Assembly: GCA_944320815.1 (NCBI GenBank)
Contig: CALUIZ010000008.1
Coordinates: 43,985-107,984 of the forward strand
Origin: an uncultured Phocaeicola sp.
GTDB taxonomy: Bacteria; Bacteroidota; Bacteroidia; Bacteroidales; Bacteroidaceae
Direction: 5' to 3'
Length of the DNA: 64,000 nt
In this document: piece after piece, positions 27,223-35,750 of the stretch
Numbering within the stretch: position 1 is the first letter of the stretch
How the letters are laid out: each line of letters starts with the position of its first letter
Position numbers and translations under genes: made by a program
The notes under the pieces: generated by a model
The model's database searches: none
The model's input: the letters and a program-made list of their open reading frames with translations, nothing else
What the model was told of the DNA's origin: nothing

Positions 27223-27261
27223 TTTGCGGTGGACAGATAAAAAGAGATGTCCGTTGTTTTT

Positions 27262-27326
27262 ATGGTTACAAAAATAATCGGATATTTTGATATAACCATA
27301 ACCATTATTACTTATTCAGTAACCAT
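27262..27326. promoter_or_regulatory. Candidate AraC operator: four TAACCAT heptamers
   Basis: TAACCAT occurs at 27293-27299, 27299-27305 and 27320-27326, and inverted at 27262-27268. The second and last forward copies are 21 bp apart (two helical turns). They lie in the 346-bp gap between the regulator and the receptor, upstream of the receptor promoter. Confidence 0.5.
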
Positions 27327-27405
27327 GCTTACTGACTTTCATCACTTTTCCGTGATGCGCAGGCCATGTTCTGTAAATCAGGTCGTTTTTTCTGTAATTT
27401 GTGTA

Positions 27406-27436
27406 TTGGCCGGACTGTCTGGATGGATTATTTTTG
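27406..27436 (+). promoter_or_regulatory. Promoter of the TonB-dependent receptor
   Basis: TTGG, 19 bp, TATTTTTG (27429-27436). This predicts a leader of roughly 125 nt containing small hairpins, including GAGTGTGTC/GACACACTC at 27512-27545 close to the start codon. Confidence 0.55.
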
Positions 27437-27568
27437 CAGCGTGCCGCAATGGCACGGTACGGGTTCGTCGGAAGACGGGGCCGCATGATTTTTTCATAGC
27501 TCTAGTTTGGGGAGTGTGTCGGGAGAATTTGTTTCAGACACACTCTCTTTTAAAGAACGTTTTTTAGT

Positions 27569-29455
27569 ATGATGCGAAAGAATTTGGTGGCTGCCATGGT
27601 GGCGGCGTGTGGCCTGCTTCCCGGATTTGCCGGGACTGTAGAGCCTGAAGATAGTTTGTTTCTCAGGAGCCTGCATCCGCTGGATGAGGTGGTGGTGACG
27701 GGAACGCGCAATGAGACGGATGTCAGGCATCTGCCCATGACGGTCTCGGTTGTCGGTAGACGTGAACTGGAACGGCGTTACCAGCCTTCCGTGTTTCCGG
27801 CTCTGGCCGAGCAGGTGCCCGGGCTGTTCGTCACGAGCCGTGGTGTGATGGGATATGGTGTGTCGACCGGTGCGGCCGGAGGGCTGAGCCTGCGGGGAAT
27901 GTCGGGCAATGCGCAGATGCTGGTGCTGATTGACGGACATCCTCAGTATATGGGCCTTTTCGGACATCCCATCTCTGATTCCTATCAGACCATGCTGGCC
28001 GACCGTGTGGAGGTTCTGCGCGGTCCGGCTTCAGTGCTTTACGGTTCGAATGCGATGGGAGGTGTCATCAATGTCGTGACCCGGAAGATGCGCGAGGACG
28101 GAGTGAACACGCATATAAATGTGGGTGCAGGTTCCTATGGGACGGTGCAGACGGAGGCGGTGAACCGGGTGAGAAAAGGACGCTTCAGCAGTGTGGTGTC
28201 CGCTTCTTATAACCGTACCGACGGGCATCGTGCGGATATGGGATTTGAACAGTATGGCGGCTATGCCAAACTGGGATATGACTTTACGGACAACTGGAGG
28301 CTGTGGGGAGATGTCAACGTGACTCATTTCAACGCGTCCAATCCGGGGGAGGTCTTTTCTCCTTTGTACGACAATGATTCGCATATCACGAGAGGCATGG
28401 CTTCTGCCATGCTGGAGAACCGTTATGAACATACGTCGGGTGCGTTGAGCTTCTTCTACAACTGGGGCCGGCACAAAATCAATGACGGTTACGGGGAAGG
28501 GGAGCAGCCACAGGAATCACTGTTTCATTCGAAAGACCTCATGATGGGTGTGTCGTGGTATCAGAGCGCGGAACTTTATGAGGGCAACCGGCTGACGGTC
28601 GGTTTCGACTATCAGCATTTCGGCGGAGAATCCTGGAATGAGGTGATTGCGGACGGCAGCCGCCAGCCGGGGGTGGACAAGAAGCAGGATGAATTTGCCG
28701 GGTATGTGGATTTCCGACAGGATATAGGTTCGTGGGTGTCGCTTGACCTGGGACTTCGTGCCGACCATCATTCTCATGTCGGTACGGAGCTTGTTCCTCA
28801 GGGCGGCCTGGCTTTTCATCTTCCGGAAGATGCGGAGCTGAAGGCGATGGTGAGCAAAGGCTTCCGCAATCCGACAATCCGCGAGATGTATATGTTTCCT
28901 CCCCAGAATCCGGACCTGCGTCCTGAACGGATGATGAATTATGAGGTGTCGTTCACCCATCGGGCGTTTGGCGGTGATTTGAGATATGGAGCGAACCTGT
29001 ATTATATCAATGGTGACAATCTGATAATGACAACCCGTGTGGACGGCAGACCGATGAATGTCAACAGCGGCGAGATAGAGAACTGGGGAGTGGAAGCCAA
29101 CGTATCCTGTCGTGTCAGCCGGAACTGGAACGTGAATGCCAATTACAGTTGGGTCCATATGGAGAATCCGGTGATTTCCGCTCCTGAGCACAAGTTGTAT
29201 GCGGGGGCTGACTTCCGTAAAGGGCGTTGGGGAATGTCCACGGGTATCCAGTATGTCAAGGGACTTTATACGTCCGTTTCTCCTGAAACTACGGAAGACT
29301 TCGTGTTGTGGAATCTGCGTGCCGACTGCCGTCTGTGCCGTTGGGCTTCACTTTATGTGAGGGGTGAGAATCTGCTGGCACAGAGATATGAGATTATGCT
29401 CGGCTATCCCATGCCGAAAGCGACTTTCCTGGGTGGGGTGAGCATCAGTCTGTAG
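27569..29455 (+). CDS. TonB-dependent outer-membrane receptor, BtuB/siderophore type
   Basis: 628 residues. A signal peptide is followed by a TonB-box-like DEVVVTGTRNET (about residue 38), a plug domain (VPGLFVTSRG, LSLRGMSGNAQMLVLIDG, VEVLRGPASVLYGSNAMGGVINVVT) and a 22-strand barrel ending in the typical C-terminal aromatic/hydrophobic strand. It is shorter than SusC proteins and lacks their carboxypeptidase-like domain and a SusD partner. That points to a small ligand such as a vitamin, metal chelate or haem. Context with an ECF S-component fits; the ligand is not identifiable. Confidence 0.88.
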   Translation: MMRKNLVAAMVAACGLLPGFAGTVEPEDSLFLRSLHPLDEVVVTGTRNETDVRHLPMTVSVVGRRELERRYQPSVFPALAEQVPGLFVTSRGVMGYGVSTGAAGGLSLRGMSGNAQMLVLIDGHPQYMGLFGHPISDSYQTMLADRVEVLRGPASVLYGSNAMGGVINVVTRKMREDGVNTHINVGAGSYGTVQTEAVNRVRKGRFSSVVSASYNRTDGHRADMGFEQYGGYAKLGYDFTDNWRLWGDVNVTHFNASNPGEVFSPLYDNDSHITRGMASAMLENRYEHTSGALSFFYNWGRHKINDGYGEGEQPQESLFHSKDLMMGVSWYQSAELYEGNRLTVGFDYQHFGGESWNEVIADGSRQPGVDKKQDEFAGYVDFRQDIGSWVSLDLGLRADHHSHVGTELVPQGGLAFHLPEDAELKAMVSKGFRNPTIREMYMFPPQNPDLRPERMMNYEVSFTHRAFGGDLRYGANLYYINGDNLIMTTRVDGRPMNVNSGEIENWGVEANVSCRVSRNWNVNANYSWVHMENPVISAPEHKLYAGADFRKGRWGMSTGIQYVKGLYTSVSPETTEDFVLWNLRADCRLCRWASLYVRGENLLAQRYEIMLGYPMPKATFLGGVSISL

Positions 29456-29489
29456 GTAAATCCTTTTTTCATGTCTCACTCTGTAGAAT

Positions 29490-29643
29490 TGTCGGGCCGG
29501 GAAATTAATATCCGCATATTCCGGTTGGAACAGGCCGTTGTTCTGTCGGGAATACCCCGTTGTTTTTTCCAGAAAATCCGGTAGCTGTAGTCTGGCATGG
29601 CAAGGGCCGGAAATTCCGTATCCGTATGGTCGGACGGCCAGAA
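29490..29643. repeat. Imperfect 22-bp tandem repeats (about seven units)
   Basis: In 22-bp register the unit starts GCCGTTGTT (29534) and CCCGTTGTT (29556), with units ending GGAACAG, GGGAATAC and AGAAAAT. Outer units at 29490, 29512, 29578, 29600 and 29622 are weaker. Same family as the arrays near 34.9, 42.0, 52.5 and 59.1 kb. Fills most of the gap between the receptor and the sulfatase maturase. Confidence 0.6.
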
Positions 29644-29648
29644 CCTTT

Positions 29649-29693
29649 CCGGAAGGCTTGTACGCTCGGTTTTAGAAGCGTACAGGCCTTCCG
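29649..29693. terminator. Strong hairpin between convergent genes
   Basis: 18-bp stem (29649-29666 with 29676-29693, one G-T pair) and 9-nt loop. There is no long T run, so termination is likely but not certain. Confidence 0.55.
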
Positions 29694-29748
29694 GCTGGAG
29701 CCGTAAAGGAATATGGCATGGATGCTGACCCTTCTGGGGAAGGTGAAG

Positions 29749-30969
29749 TTACAGCTCGCCTTTTTTGATTGCTTCCATTATGTTTGCCGGCGCGCGCTGT
29801 GCCAGATATTCTTTCTTCATGAAGTCCATGTAGGGAGCCGCATGTCTGAAGAACTGCCGGTAGCCTTTACAGAGGTAATTCAGTCCCGGCTCACCGGATT
29901 CAGTCCGCATGAACCGGTTCTTCGGGCATTCTCCGTTGCAGGCGAAAAGAAACTCGCATTCGCGGCACTGCGTGGGGAGTCCTTCCTGTTTCATCCTCCC
30001 GAACTGTTGCTGCTTCTCTCCATACATCATCTCCACCAATGTCTTCTCACGGATGTTGCCGAGCTTGAACTCCGGGAACACGAAGTGGTCGCATGAATAG
30101 ACATCACCGTTGAATTCCATCACTCCGGCATGTCCGCACCATTTTCCCAGCGTGCATACTCCCGGCTGTTCGCCTACCCAGTTGGCAAGGGTTGAGTCGA
30201 ACAGTTGGATGAAGTAGTTGCCTACATCGTTCCGCACCCATTCATCGAAGATGGTGCAGAGAAAATTCCCCCATTGTTCGGGCGAGACGGAAAAGTCGGC
30301 CAGTCTTTCGTTCTCTTCGAGGGGAGTGGCCAGATGGCGGCCGTCGGCATGGGGACTGATGCGCTCCACAATCGGAGTAAACTGAATATAATGGCAATTG
30401 ATTTCCTTGAAGAAACGGTAGAAGTCCAGCGGATAGTCGCCGTTGAAGTCGTTCACCACAGCCAGTGCATTCCATTCCACTCCATGCTTGTTGAGCAGAC
30501 GGATTCCCTGCATCACTTTCACGAACGAAGGCCGTCCCTGCCGGTTCTTCCGGTATTCGTCGTGGAACTCCTGCGGGCCGTCGATGGAGACTCCCACCAG
30601 CCAGTTGTTCTCGCGGAAGAACTCACACCATTCGTCGGTGAGCAGTGTGCCGTTGGTCTGGATACAGTTGTCGATGGTGTGTCCGGCGGAATATTTCTTC
30701 TGCAGTTCCACCACGCGCTTGTAGAAGCTCAACGGTCGCATCAGAGTCTCGCCTCCGTGCCAGGTGAAAAGCACCTGCGGCATGGTCTGTGCCTGGATAT
30801 ATTCCTGGATGAACCTTTCCAGCAAAGCATCGCTCATCACATGTTTTGACACATCCTTATACAGGTTGGCCTTTTCGAGGTAATAACAGTAATCACAGGC
30901 AAGATTGCAGACGGCACCTACGGGCTTCGTCATGATATACATGGGCTTTGAAAAAGGGGCAGTAATCAT
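29749..30969 (-). CDS. Anaerobic sulfatase-maturating enzyme (radical SAM/SPASM)
   Basis: 406 residues. Radical SAM motif CNLACDYC (Cys21, 25, 28) with GAVCNLACDYCYYLEK, followed by FTWHGGETLMRP. The C-terminal SPASM cysteines are CTLGKWCGH, YSCDHF, CRECEFLFACNGECPK and YLCKGY. This is the anSME pattern: the enzyme converts the active-site Ser/Cys of sulfatases to formylglycine without oxygen. An alternative start at residue 10 is possible. No sulfatase is in this window. First of a minus-strand group when read from the right. Confidence 0.9.
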   Translation of the reverse strand: MITAPFSKPMYIMTKPVGAVCNLACDYCYYLEKANLYKDVSKHVMSDALLERFIQEYIQAQTMPQVLFTWHGGETLMRPLSFYKRVVELQKKYSAGHTIDNCIQTNGTLLTDEWCEFFRENNWLVGVSIDGPQEFHDEYRKNRQGRPSFVKVMQGIRLLNKHGVEWNALAVVNDFNGDYPLDFYRFFKEINCHYIQFTPIVERISPHADGRHLATPLEENERLADFSVSPEQWGNFLCTIFDEWVRNDVGNYFIQLFDSTLANWVGEQPGVCTLGKWCGHAGVMEFNGDVYSCDHFVFPEFKLGNIREKTLVEMMYGEKQQQFGRMKQEGLPTQCRECEFLFACNGECPKNRFMRTESGEPGLNYLCKGYRQFFRHAAPYMDFMKKEYLAQRAPANIMEAIKKGEL

Positions 30970-30998
30970 TTGAGCAGTTATGGTTGGTGATTAATGAT

Positions 30999-31490
30999 TC
31001 ATTCAGATATGTTTCTGTGGATTCGTGGAGTGATTTCTTCCAGCAAGCCTTGGCAGGCATCTTCCAGGATGTCAAGCACATTCTCGAATCCCTGTGCGCC
31101 TCCATAATAAGGGTCGGGCACATGGTCCGCTACCTTCGTGCGGCAGAAGTCGGTCATGCGCCGAATCTTCTTTTCGCTGTCAGTGTCGGGTGCCTTGTCG
31201 TGCAGCGCGTCGATGTTGCTGTCATCCATCCCGACAATCAGGTCGAAGTTGTAGAAATCCTCTGTCCGTACAGGGCGGGAAAGATGCGTCAGCCTGTATC
31301 CTCTTCGGATGGCATGCGCGCGCATTCTTGCATCGGGCAGGTCGCCTTCGTGATAGCCGCTTATGCCTGCGGAATCAACGCCGATTTCATTTTCCAGTCC
31401 TTCTTTCTTGATGAGTGTCCGCATGATTTCTTCAGCGGATGCCGAACGGCAGATATTGCCGAGGCAGATGAAAAGTATCTTGTATTTCAT
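30999..31490 (-). CDS. Low-molecular-weight protein tyrosine phosphatase
   Basis: 163 residues. The P-loop CLGNICRS (Cys9, Arg15) at the extreme N-terminus and the general-acid Asp in VPDPYYGG (about residue 131) define the family. It would dephosphorylate Tyr-phosphorylated proteins. In many bacteria such enzymes regulate polysaccharide export kinases, but no kinase is seen here. It lies 29 bp upstream of the sulfatase maturase. Confidence 0.92.
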   Translation of the reverse strand: MKYKILFICLGNICRSASAEEIMRTLIKKEGLENEIGVDSAGISGYHEGDLPDARMRAHAIRRGYRLTHLSRPVRTEDFYNFDLIVGMDDSNIDALHDKAPDTDSEKKIRRMTDFCRTKVADHVPDPYYGGAQGFENVLDILEDACQGLLEEITPRIHRNISE

Positions 31491-31549
31491 TATGATGATT
31501 AAGAATTAATGGTTGATGGGTGACAGTCGGTGTCGGCGGGAGTGCATCG

Positions 31550-32266
31550 TCAGTCATGGACTCCCAAGTACTCCTTGAATTTCTTTACATCCGTGTTCAT
31601 GATCAGTTCTTCCGGAAACTCCGCTTCGTTCACCAGCTCCAGAGCCAGGTCGTATTTGGCTATGTCGAACGAAATATGTGCGTCGCTTCCCAGAATCACC
31701 GGCACTTCATACTGCTTGCACAGACGGAGTATTTCCAGATTGTTGGATCTTGCCTCTACCTTGTGTCGGCTGGGGCGCAGCGAACTGTTGTTGATTTCAA
31801 GCAGAGTGCGGTGTTCTTTGGCCGCCTGCACGATAGGTTCGAACAGCAGTCGGGCCGTTCCGTCTCCCGGATGACTGATGATGTGGATATACGGGTTCGA
31901 TATGGCACGGACCATGCCATGCGTATTTTCTTCTGGACTTCCCTGTTCGTAACAGAGCGAATGGATTCCGGCGATGCGCAAATCCAGCATTTTCAGATAG
32001 TTCTCGTCCAAGTCCAGATTGCCTTCCGTATCCAGAATGTTGATTTCCGCACCCAGCATCAGCTCGATGCCATACATCCGGCGCGGCACCACATAAAGGT
32101 TGCGGAAGTAAATCGGCTCACAGCTTCCGGGGATTCCCGGAGAGTGTTCGGTGATTCCCAGAAGTTTCAGCCCTTTTCCGGCGGCGGCCTGAGCCATTTC
32201 CTGCAGCGTGCTGAAAGCGTGTCCGCTGGCAATCGTGTGTGTATGTACGTCCAATTCTATTTTCAT
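31550..32266 (-). CDS. PHP-domain phosphatase, YcdX-like
   Basis: 238 residues. PHP metal motif DVHTHT (His8, His10), ITEHSPG, HPGDG and the final SDAHISFD. The single-domain form matches YcdX-type phosphatases/phosphoesterases that hold three metals. The physiological substrate is unknown. It sits 17 bp downstream of priA. Confidence 0.87.
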   Translation of the reverse strand: MKIELDVHTHTIASGHAFSTLQEMAQAAAGKGLKLLGITEHSPGIPGSCEPIYFRNLYVVPRRMYGIELMLGAEINILDTEGNLDLDENYLKMLDLRIAGIHSLCYEQGSPEENTHGMVRAISNPYIHIISHPGDGTARLLFEPIVQAAKEHRTLLEINNSSLRPSRHKVEARSNNLEILRLCKQYEVPVILGSDAHISFDIAKYDLALELVNEAEFPEELIMNTDVKKFKEYLGVHD

Positions 32267-32283
32267 ATTTGTTTTCTTTATTT

Positions 32284-34743
32284 TTACATTGGGTCTGCGT
32301 CATAATAGACATTTACCGTGCGGAAGCGTTCATCGGCTGTAACGGCATGCTGCACTTCCTTCAGGTATTGCCGTATCTTGCTCATGGAAATGTCCTGTTC
32401 CACTTTGATGACGATTTTCTTGATGAACAGGGCCTGGATGCGGCTTACCGGTGGATTGTCCGGTCCAAGAACCCTGTCTTTCAGTCCATTGCGCAGATAG
32501 ACGGCCATCTGTGCGGCTGCCTGTTCGAGTACATCCTCTTTGCGGTGTTTCAGGTATACATAGATAAGGCGGTAGAAGGGAGGATATCTGAACAGACTTC
32601 TCTCCGCAAGCTGGTCCTCATACATCTGCCGGTAGTCGTTGGCCAGCACCTGATGGACAAGCGGAAGGTCGGGCGATTTGGTCTGGAGCACCACCAGCCC
32701 TTGTCCGTTCTTCCTTCCTGCCCGTCCCGCCACCTGAGCCATTAGCTGGAAGGCCCGTTCGTGCGAGCGGAAGTCAGGATAGTTGAGCATGGAATCTGCG
32801 TTCAGGATGCCCACCACGCTCACCCGGTCGAAGTCGAGTCCCTTTGACACCATTTGCGTGCCTATCAGTATGTCGGTCTTCCCCTCCTCAAAGTCAGCGA
32901 TGATTCTTTCGTAGGCGGTACGTGTGCGGGTCGTGTCAAGGTCCATGCGCGCCACGCGTGCTTCGGGAAAAAGTTGCCGGATGTCGTCTTCAATCTTTTC
33001 AGTGCCGAACCCCCGGCTTTTCAGTTCCGTGCCTCCGCAAGCCGGGCATACCGACGGCACCTGATAAGTGTAGCCGCAATAATGGCAGGTGAGCTGGTTC
33101 AGCCTTTTGTGATAAGTCAGACTTACGTCGCAGTTTCTGCACCGGGGCACCCATCCGCAGGTGTGGCATTCAATCATCGGGGCGAATCCACGCCGGTTCT
33201 GGAACAGAATCACCTGCTCTTTCCGTTCCAACGCTTCGCGCACCTTCTGGAGGAGGAACGGCGAGAACTGGGCCGTCATCCGTTTCTTCCGGGCCAGTTC
33301 CTTGATGTCCACCAGTTCGATGTGTGGAAGCTGCATCTGCCTGTGGCGTTCGGTCAGTTCCACGAGTCCATATTTCCCTTGTATGGCATTATAATAAGTT
33401 TCGATACCCGGTGTGGCGGTTCCCAGCAAGGTCTTTGCTCCGTACATGGATGCCAGCATGATGGCGGCATCCCTTGCATGATAGCGGGGGGCCGGGTCCT
33501 GCTGCTTGTAGGAGTTTTCGTGTTCTTCGTCCACGATGACCAGTCCCAGACGCTGGAAAGGCAAAAAGACCGATGAGCGTACCCCCAGTATGACCCCATA
33601 AGGATTTGCCGAGAGCTGCTTCTGCCAGATTTCCACCCGTTCCGCATCCGGAAACTTGGAGTGATATACCCCCAGCCGGTTGCCGAATACCCGTCGGAGC
33701 CTTCCGGTAATCTGTGCAGTCAGCGCGATTTCCGGAAGCAGATAAAGCACCTGTTTCCCCGCCTGCAGTGCCTGCTCAATCACATGGATATAGATTTCCG
33801 TCTTGCCGCTGGCGGTCACTCCATGCAGGAGACACACGTTCTTCTGTCCGAACGCGCGGAGAATGTCATTGAAAGCCTTTCCCTGCGCCGGACTGAGCGT
33901 GTTGACCGGAACCGTTTCCTTTGACATCCGGTCAAGTCTTCCCGTTTCGTGCTCGTAAGTCTCGAGGATGCCTTTTGCCGTCAGTTCCTTGAAGACGGCA
34001 GACGAGATTCCGGCAGTTCCCGTCAGTTGTGTCCGTGAAACTTCTTTGGGTTCGTTACCCTCCTCCCATTCCGAAAGTTCCAGATATTTCAGCAGCAGAT
34101 TCCGCTGTTTGGGCGCACGCTTCAGCATGTCCAGTTGGAGATGGATGTTCCGCTCGTTCCGCATCGCTTCAGTCAGCCGCACGCGTGTTTCCGTACGCGG
34201 CCTGTAGCTCTGTTTCAGCTCTTCCTTTATGCGGACCGCCTCTTTTTCAAGAAGCGATCTGACCACGGGAAGCAGGTTCCTGATTTGGGCGGCCTTTTCC
34301 AGTTGGGTGATGTTCTGCATCTTTCCCGTACAGAGCAAGTCGAGCACCTTCTGTTCTTTTTCGGGAAGAGGCTCGGATGCCTGGAAATCCGGATTACATT
34401 CCACTCGCGTCTCGCTTTCCAGTTTCAGTCCGGAAGGGACGGCCGCATTGTACACGTCGCCCAGCGTGCAGAGATAATAGTCGGCCAGCCATTTCCAGAA
34501 GGCATACTGATGCTTCAGAAGAATAGGGTGGCCGTCGAGCACCTCCGCCACTTCCTTCACCTCGTAGGTGGCCGACGGCGTGGAGTCTGTCTGCACCACA
34601 ATCCCCGTATAGTATTTTTTTGCCCCGAAAGGCACGATGACACGGTTCCCCCACTGCACTTTTTCCGTCAGTTCTTCCGGAACGGAGTAAGTAAACAGAC
34701 CCGCGACGGGCAGAGGCACTATGACATCGACAAATTTCTTCAT
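32284..34743 (-). CDS. priA: Primosomal protein N' (replication restart helicase PriA)
   Basis: 819 residues from the ATG at 34743 (MKKFVDVIVPLPV); an upstream in-frame ATG would include the promoter. N-terminal DNA-binding domain. Helicase core with LHGVTASGKTEIY (Walker A), VDEEHENSYKQQD (DEEH box), GTATPG, and zinc Cys pairs around CHTCGWVPRCRNCD and CHYCGYTYQVPSVCPACG. C-terminal motifs include IGTQMVSKGLDF and QVAGRAGR. It reloads the replisome at collapsed forks. Confidence 0.95.
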   Translation of the reverse strand: MKKFVDVIVPLPVAGLFTYSVPEELTEKVQWGNRVIVPFGAKKYYTGIVVQTDSTPSATYEVKEVAEVLDGHPILLKHQYAFWKWLADYYLCTLGDVYNAAVPSGLKLESETRVECNPDFQASEPLPEKEQKVLDLLCTGKMQNITQLEKAAQIRNLLPVVRSLLEKEAVRIKEELKQSYRPRTETRVRLTEAMRNERNIHLQLDMLKRAPKQRNLLLKYLELSEWEEGNEPKEVSRTQLTGTAGISSAVFKELTAKGILETYEHETGRLDRMSKETVPVNTLSPAQGKAFNDILRAFGQKNVCLLHGVTASGKTEIYIHVIEQALQAGKQVLYLLPEIALTAQITGRLRRVFGNRLGVYHSKFPDAERVEIWQKQLSANPYGVILGVRSSVFLPFQRLGLVIVDEEHENSYKQQDPAPRYHARDAAIMLASMYGAKTLLGTATPGIETYYNAIQGKYGLVELTERHRQMQLPHIELVDIKELARKKRMTAQFSPFLLQKVREALERKEQVILFQNRRGFAPMIECHTCGWVPRCRNCDVSLTYHKRLNQLTCHYCGYTYQVPSVCPACGGTELKSRGFGTEKIEDDIRQLFPEARVARMDLDTTRTRTAYERIIADFEEGKTDILIGTQMVSKGLDFDRVSVVGILNADSMLNYPDFRSHERAFQLMAQVAGRAGRKNGQGLVVLQTKSPDLPLVHQVLANDYRQMYEDQLAERSLFRYPPFYRLIYVYLKHRKEDVLEQAAAQMAVYLRNGLKDRVLGPDNPPVSRIQALFIKKIVIKVEQDISMSKIRQYLKEVQHAVTADERFRTVNVYYDADPM

Positions 34744-34747
34744 ATGG

Positions 34748-34755
34748 CAAAGATA
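34748..34755 (-). promoter_or_regulatory. -7 box (TATCTTTG) abutting the priA start codon
   Basis: Exact Bacteroides -7 consensus on the minus strand, ending 4 bp before the ATG, so transcription would begin at or next to the start codon. No -33 element at the usual spacing. Confidence 0.35.
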
Positions 34756-34849
34756 GTAAGAAAGTCCGTCAAATATTGTCGCGGACTGCATGGATTTTTG
34801 GGGTAGTCCGTTTAAACGCCGTTCCGTCCTGTCGGGTGGACGGCTTTAT

Positions 34850-34915
34850 GAGGATAATCTGCGGAAAATAAGCGGTTGTTTTAAACAGAACAGGCGGTTG
34901 CCTTATGTGGGACAA
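34850..34915. repeat. Imperfect 22-bp tandem repeats (three units)
   Basis: Units at 34850, 34872 (GCGGTTGTTTTAAACAGAA...) and 34894 (GCGGTTG...) in exact 22-bp register. The last unit forms half of the terminator stem. Confidence 0.55.
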
Positions 34916-34922
34916 CCGCCTG
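34891..34922 (-). terminator. Terminator hairpin of the beta-barrel gene
   Basis: 10-bp GC-rich stem CAGGCGGTTG/CAACCGCCTG with a 12-nt loop, 22 bp beyond the stop codon. It is followed on the minus strand by a T-rich stretch. Confidence 0.55.
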
Positions 34923-34944
34923 CTCTTTCAGAATCCGGTAGGAG

Positions 34945-35526
34945 TCAGAACATATAGGCGAGTGAAACCTGCCAGGTGTTCTGCTTGAAGCCGTCTACGT
35001 AGGTTCCGTTGTCATCCTTTACCATGATTCCGTTGTCCTTGACGGCAAAATTATAGTTGGCTCCCACATGGACATGGCCGAAGAGTTTCAGCCCTGCGCC
35101 CACATTGAAACTGGTGCTCTTCTTCTTGAACTCACATACGTCCCTGAACCATTTGTGCCCCACATTGAAACCGAACTGAGGTCCTACGGCCAGATAGGCA
35201 CCCACCACACTGCTGAATCCGAATGTCCATTTTACGTTGACAGGGATTTCGATACTTTTCTTCATGGTGGAACCTTCCTCCGTGTCTACACCGTATTGGT
35301 TGTAGAGTGCCGAGACATCAATTCCAAGTCCGAGCAGCGGAATAGTGGCTTCTGCGGTCGGCCCGAAGAAGAATCCTGTACGGTTGTCAGGGCTGAAGAT
35401 TTCTTTCGAGACGGAAACTTTTGAAACGTTCAGTCCGGCCTTCACACCAAACTGCAACTGGGCATGTGCCGGGATTGCCAGACAAAGGCATGCCATGAGC
35501 ATTAAAGCGGAAAAAATCTTTTTCAT
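34945..35526 (-). CDS. Small outer-membrane beta-barrel protein (porin-like)
   Basis: 193 residues. The signal peptide ends AHA with Gln23 as the mature first residue. Alternating amphipathic strands (LQFGVKAGLNVSKVSV, FFFGPTAEATIPL, VVGAYLAVGPQFGFNVG) end in a C-terminal Phe (QVSLAYMF), the barrel-insertion signature. The size suits an eight-stranded barrel of the PorT/OmpW-like beta-barrel group. Function unknown. It has its own promoter and terminator. Confidence 0.82.
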   Translation of the reverse strand: MKKIFSALMLMACLCLAIPAHAQLQFGVKAGLNVSKVSVSKEIFSPDNRTGFFFGPTAEATIPLLGLGIDVSALYNQYGVDTEEGSTMKKSIEIPVNVKWTFGFSSVVGAYLAVGPQFGFNVGHKWFRDVCEFKKKSTSFNVGAGLKLFGHVHVGANYNFAVKDNGIMVKDDNGTYVDGFKQNTWQVSLAYMF

Positions 35527-35554
35527 ATTTGTTCTCGTTTTATAGTGACAGGGG

Positions 35555-35562
35555 CAAATATA
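35555..35562 (-). promoter_or_regulatory. Promoter -7 box (TATATTTG) of the beta-barrel gene
   Basis: Exact consensus on the minus strand, about 29 bp before the start codon. The -33 region is weak. Confidence 0.5.
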
Positions 35563-35679
35563 AGAAAGTTTTTCTGATTTCTGTCACAATGGGATTGAAT
35601 ACGGAAGCATAAAGGCGCGGAGAGTGTTTTCTTTTGACTTGTGGAGAACGGGGTGTTTTCTGCGGAAGGAACATGAGAA

Positions 35680-35727
35680 GACGGCACCCGTCGTCTGAAA
35701 TTTGACTTCCAGACAGCGGATGCCGTC
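35680..35727 (-). terminator. Terminator hairpin of the thiL operon
   Basis: 18-bp stem with a 2x2 internal loop (35680-35697 with 35710-35727), extended outward by TGAGAA/TTCTCA. It lies 24 bp beyond the thiL stop. Confidence 0.6.
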
Positions 35728-35750
35728 ACTCATTCTCATTTTTGCGTATA

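Noticed and set aside
27223..27568. Cobalamin riboswitch upstream of the TonB receptor
   Set aside because: I searched for a B12-box-like core and found none; only simple hairpins are visible.
34129..34812. Long open frames opposite priA, sppA, thiL and the dipeptidase fusion
   Set aside because: They are antisense shadows of clearly conserved genes with implausible protein composition.
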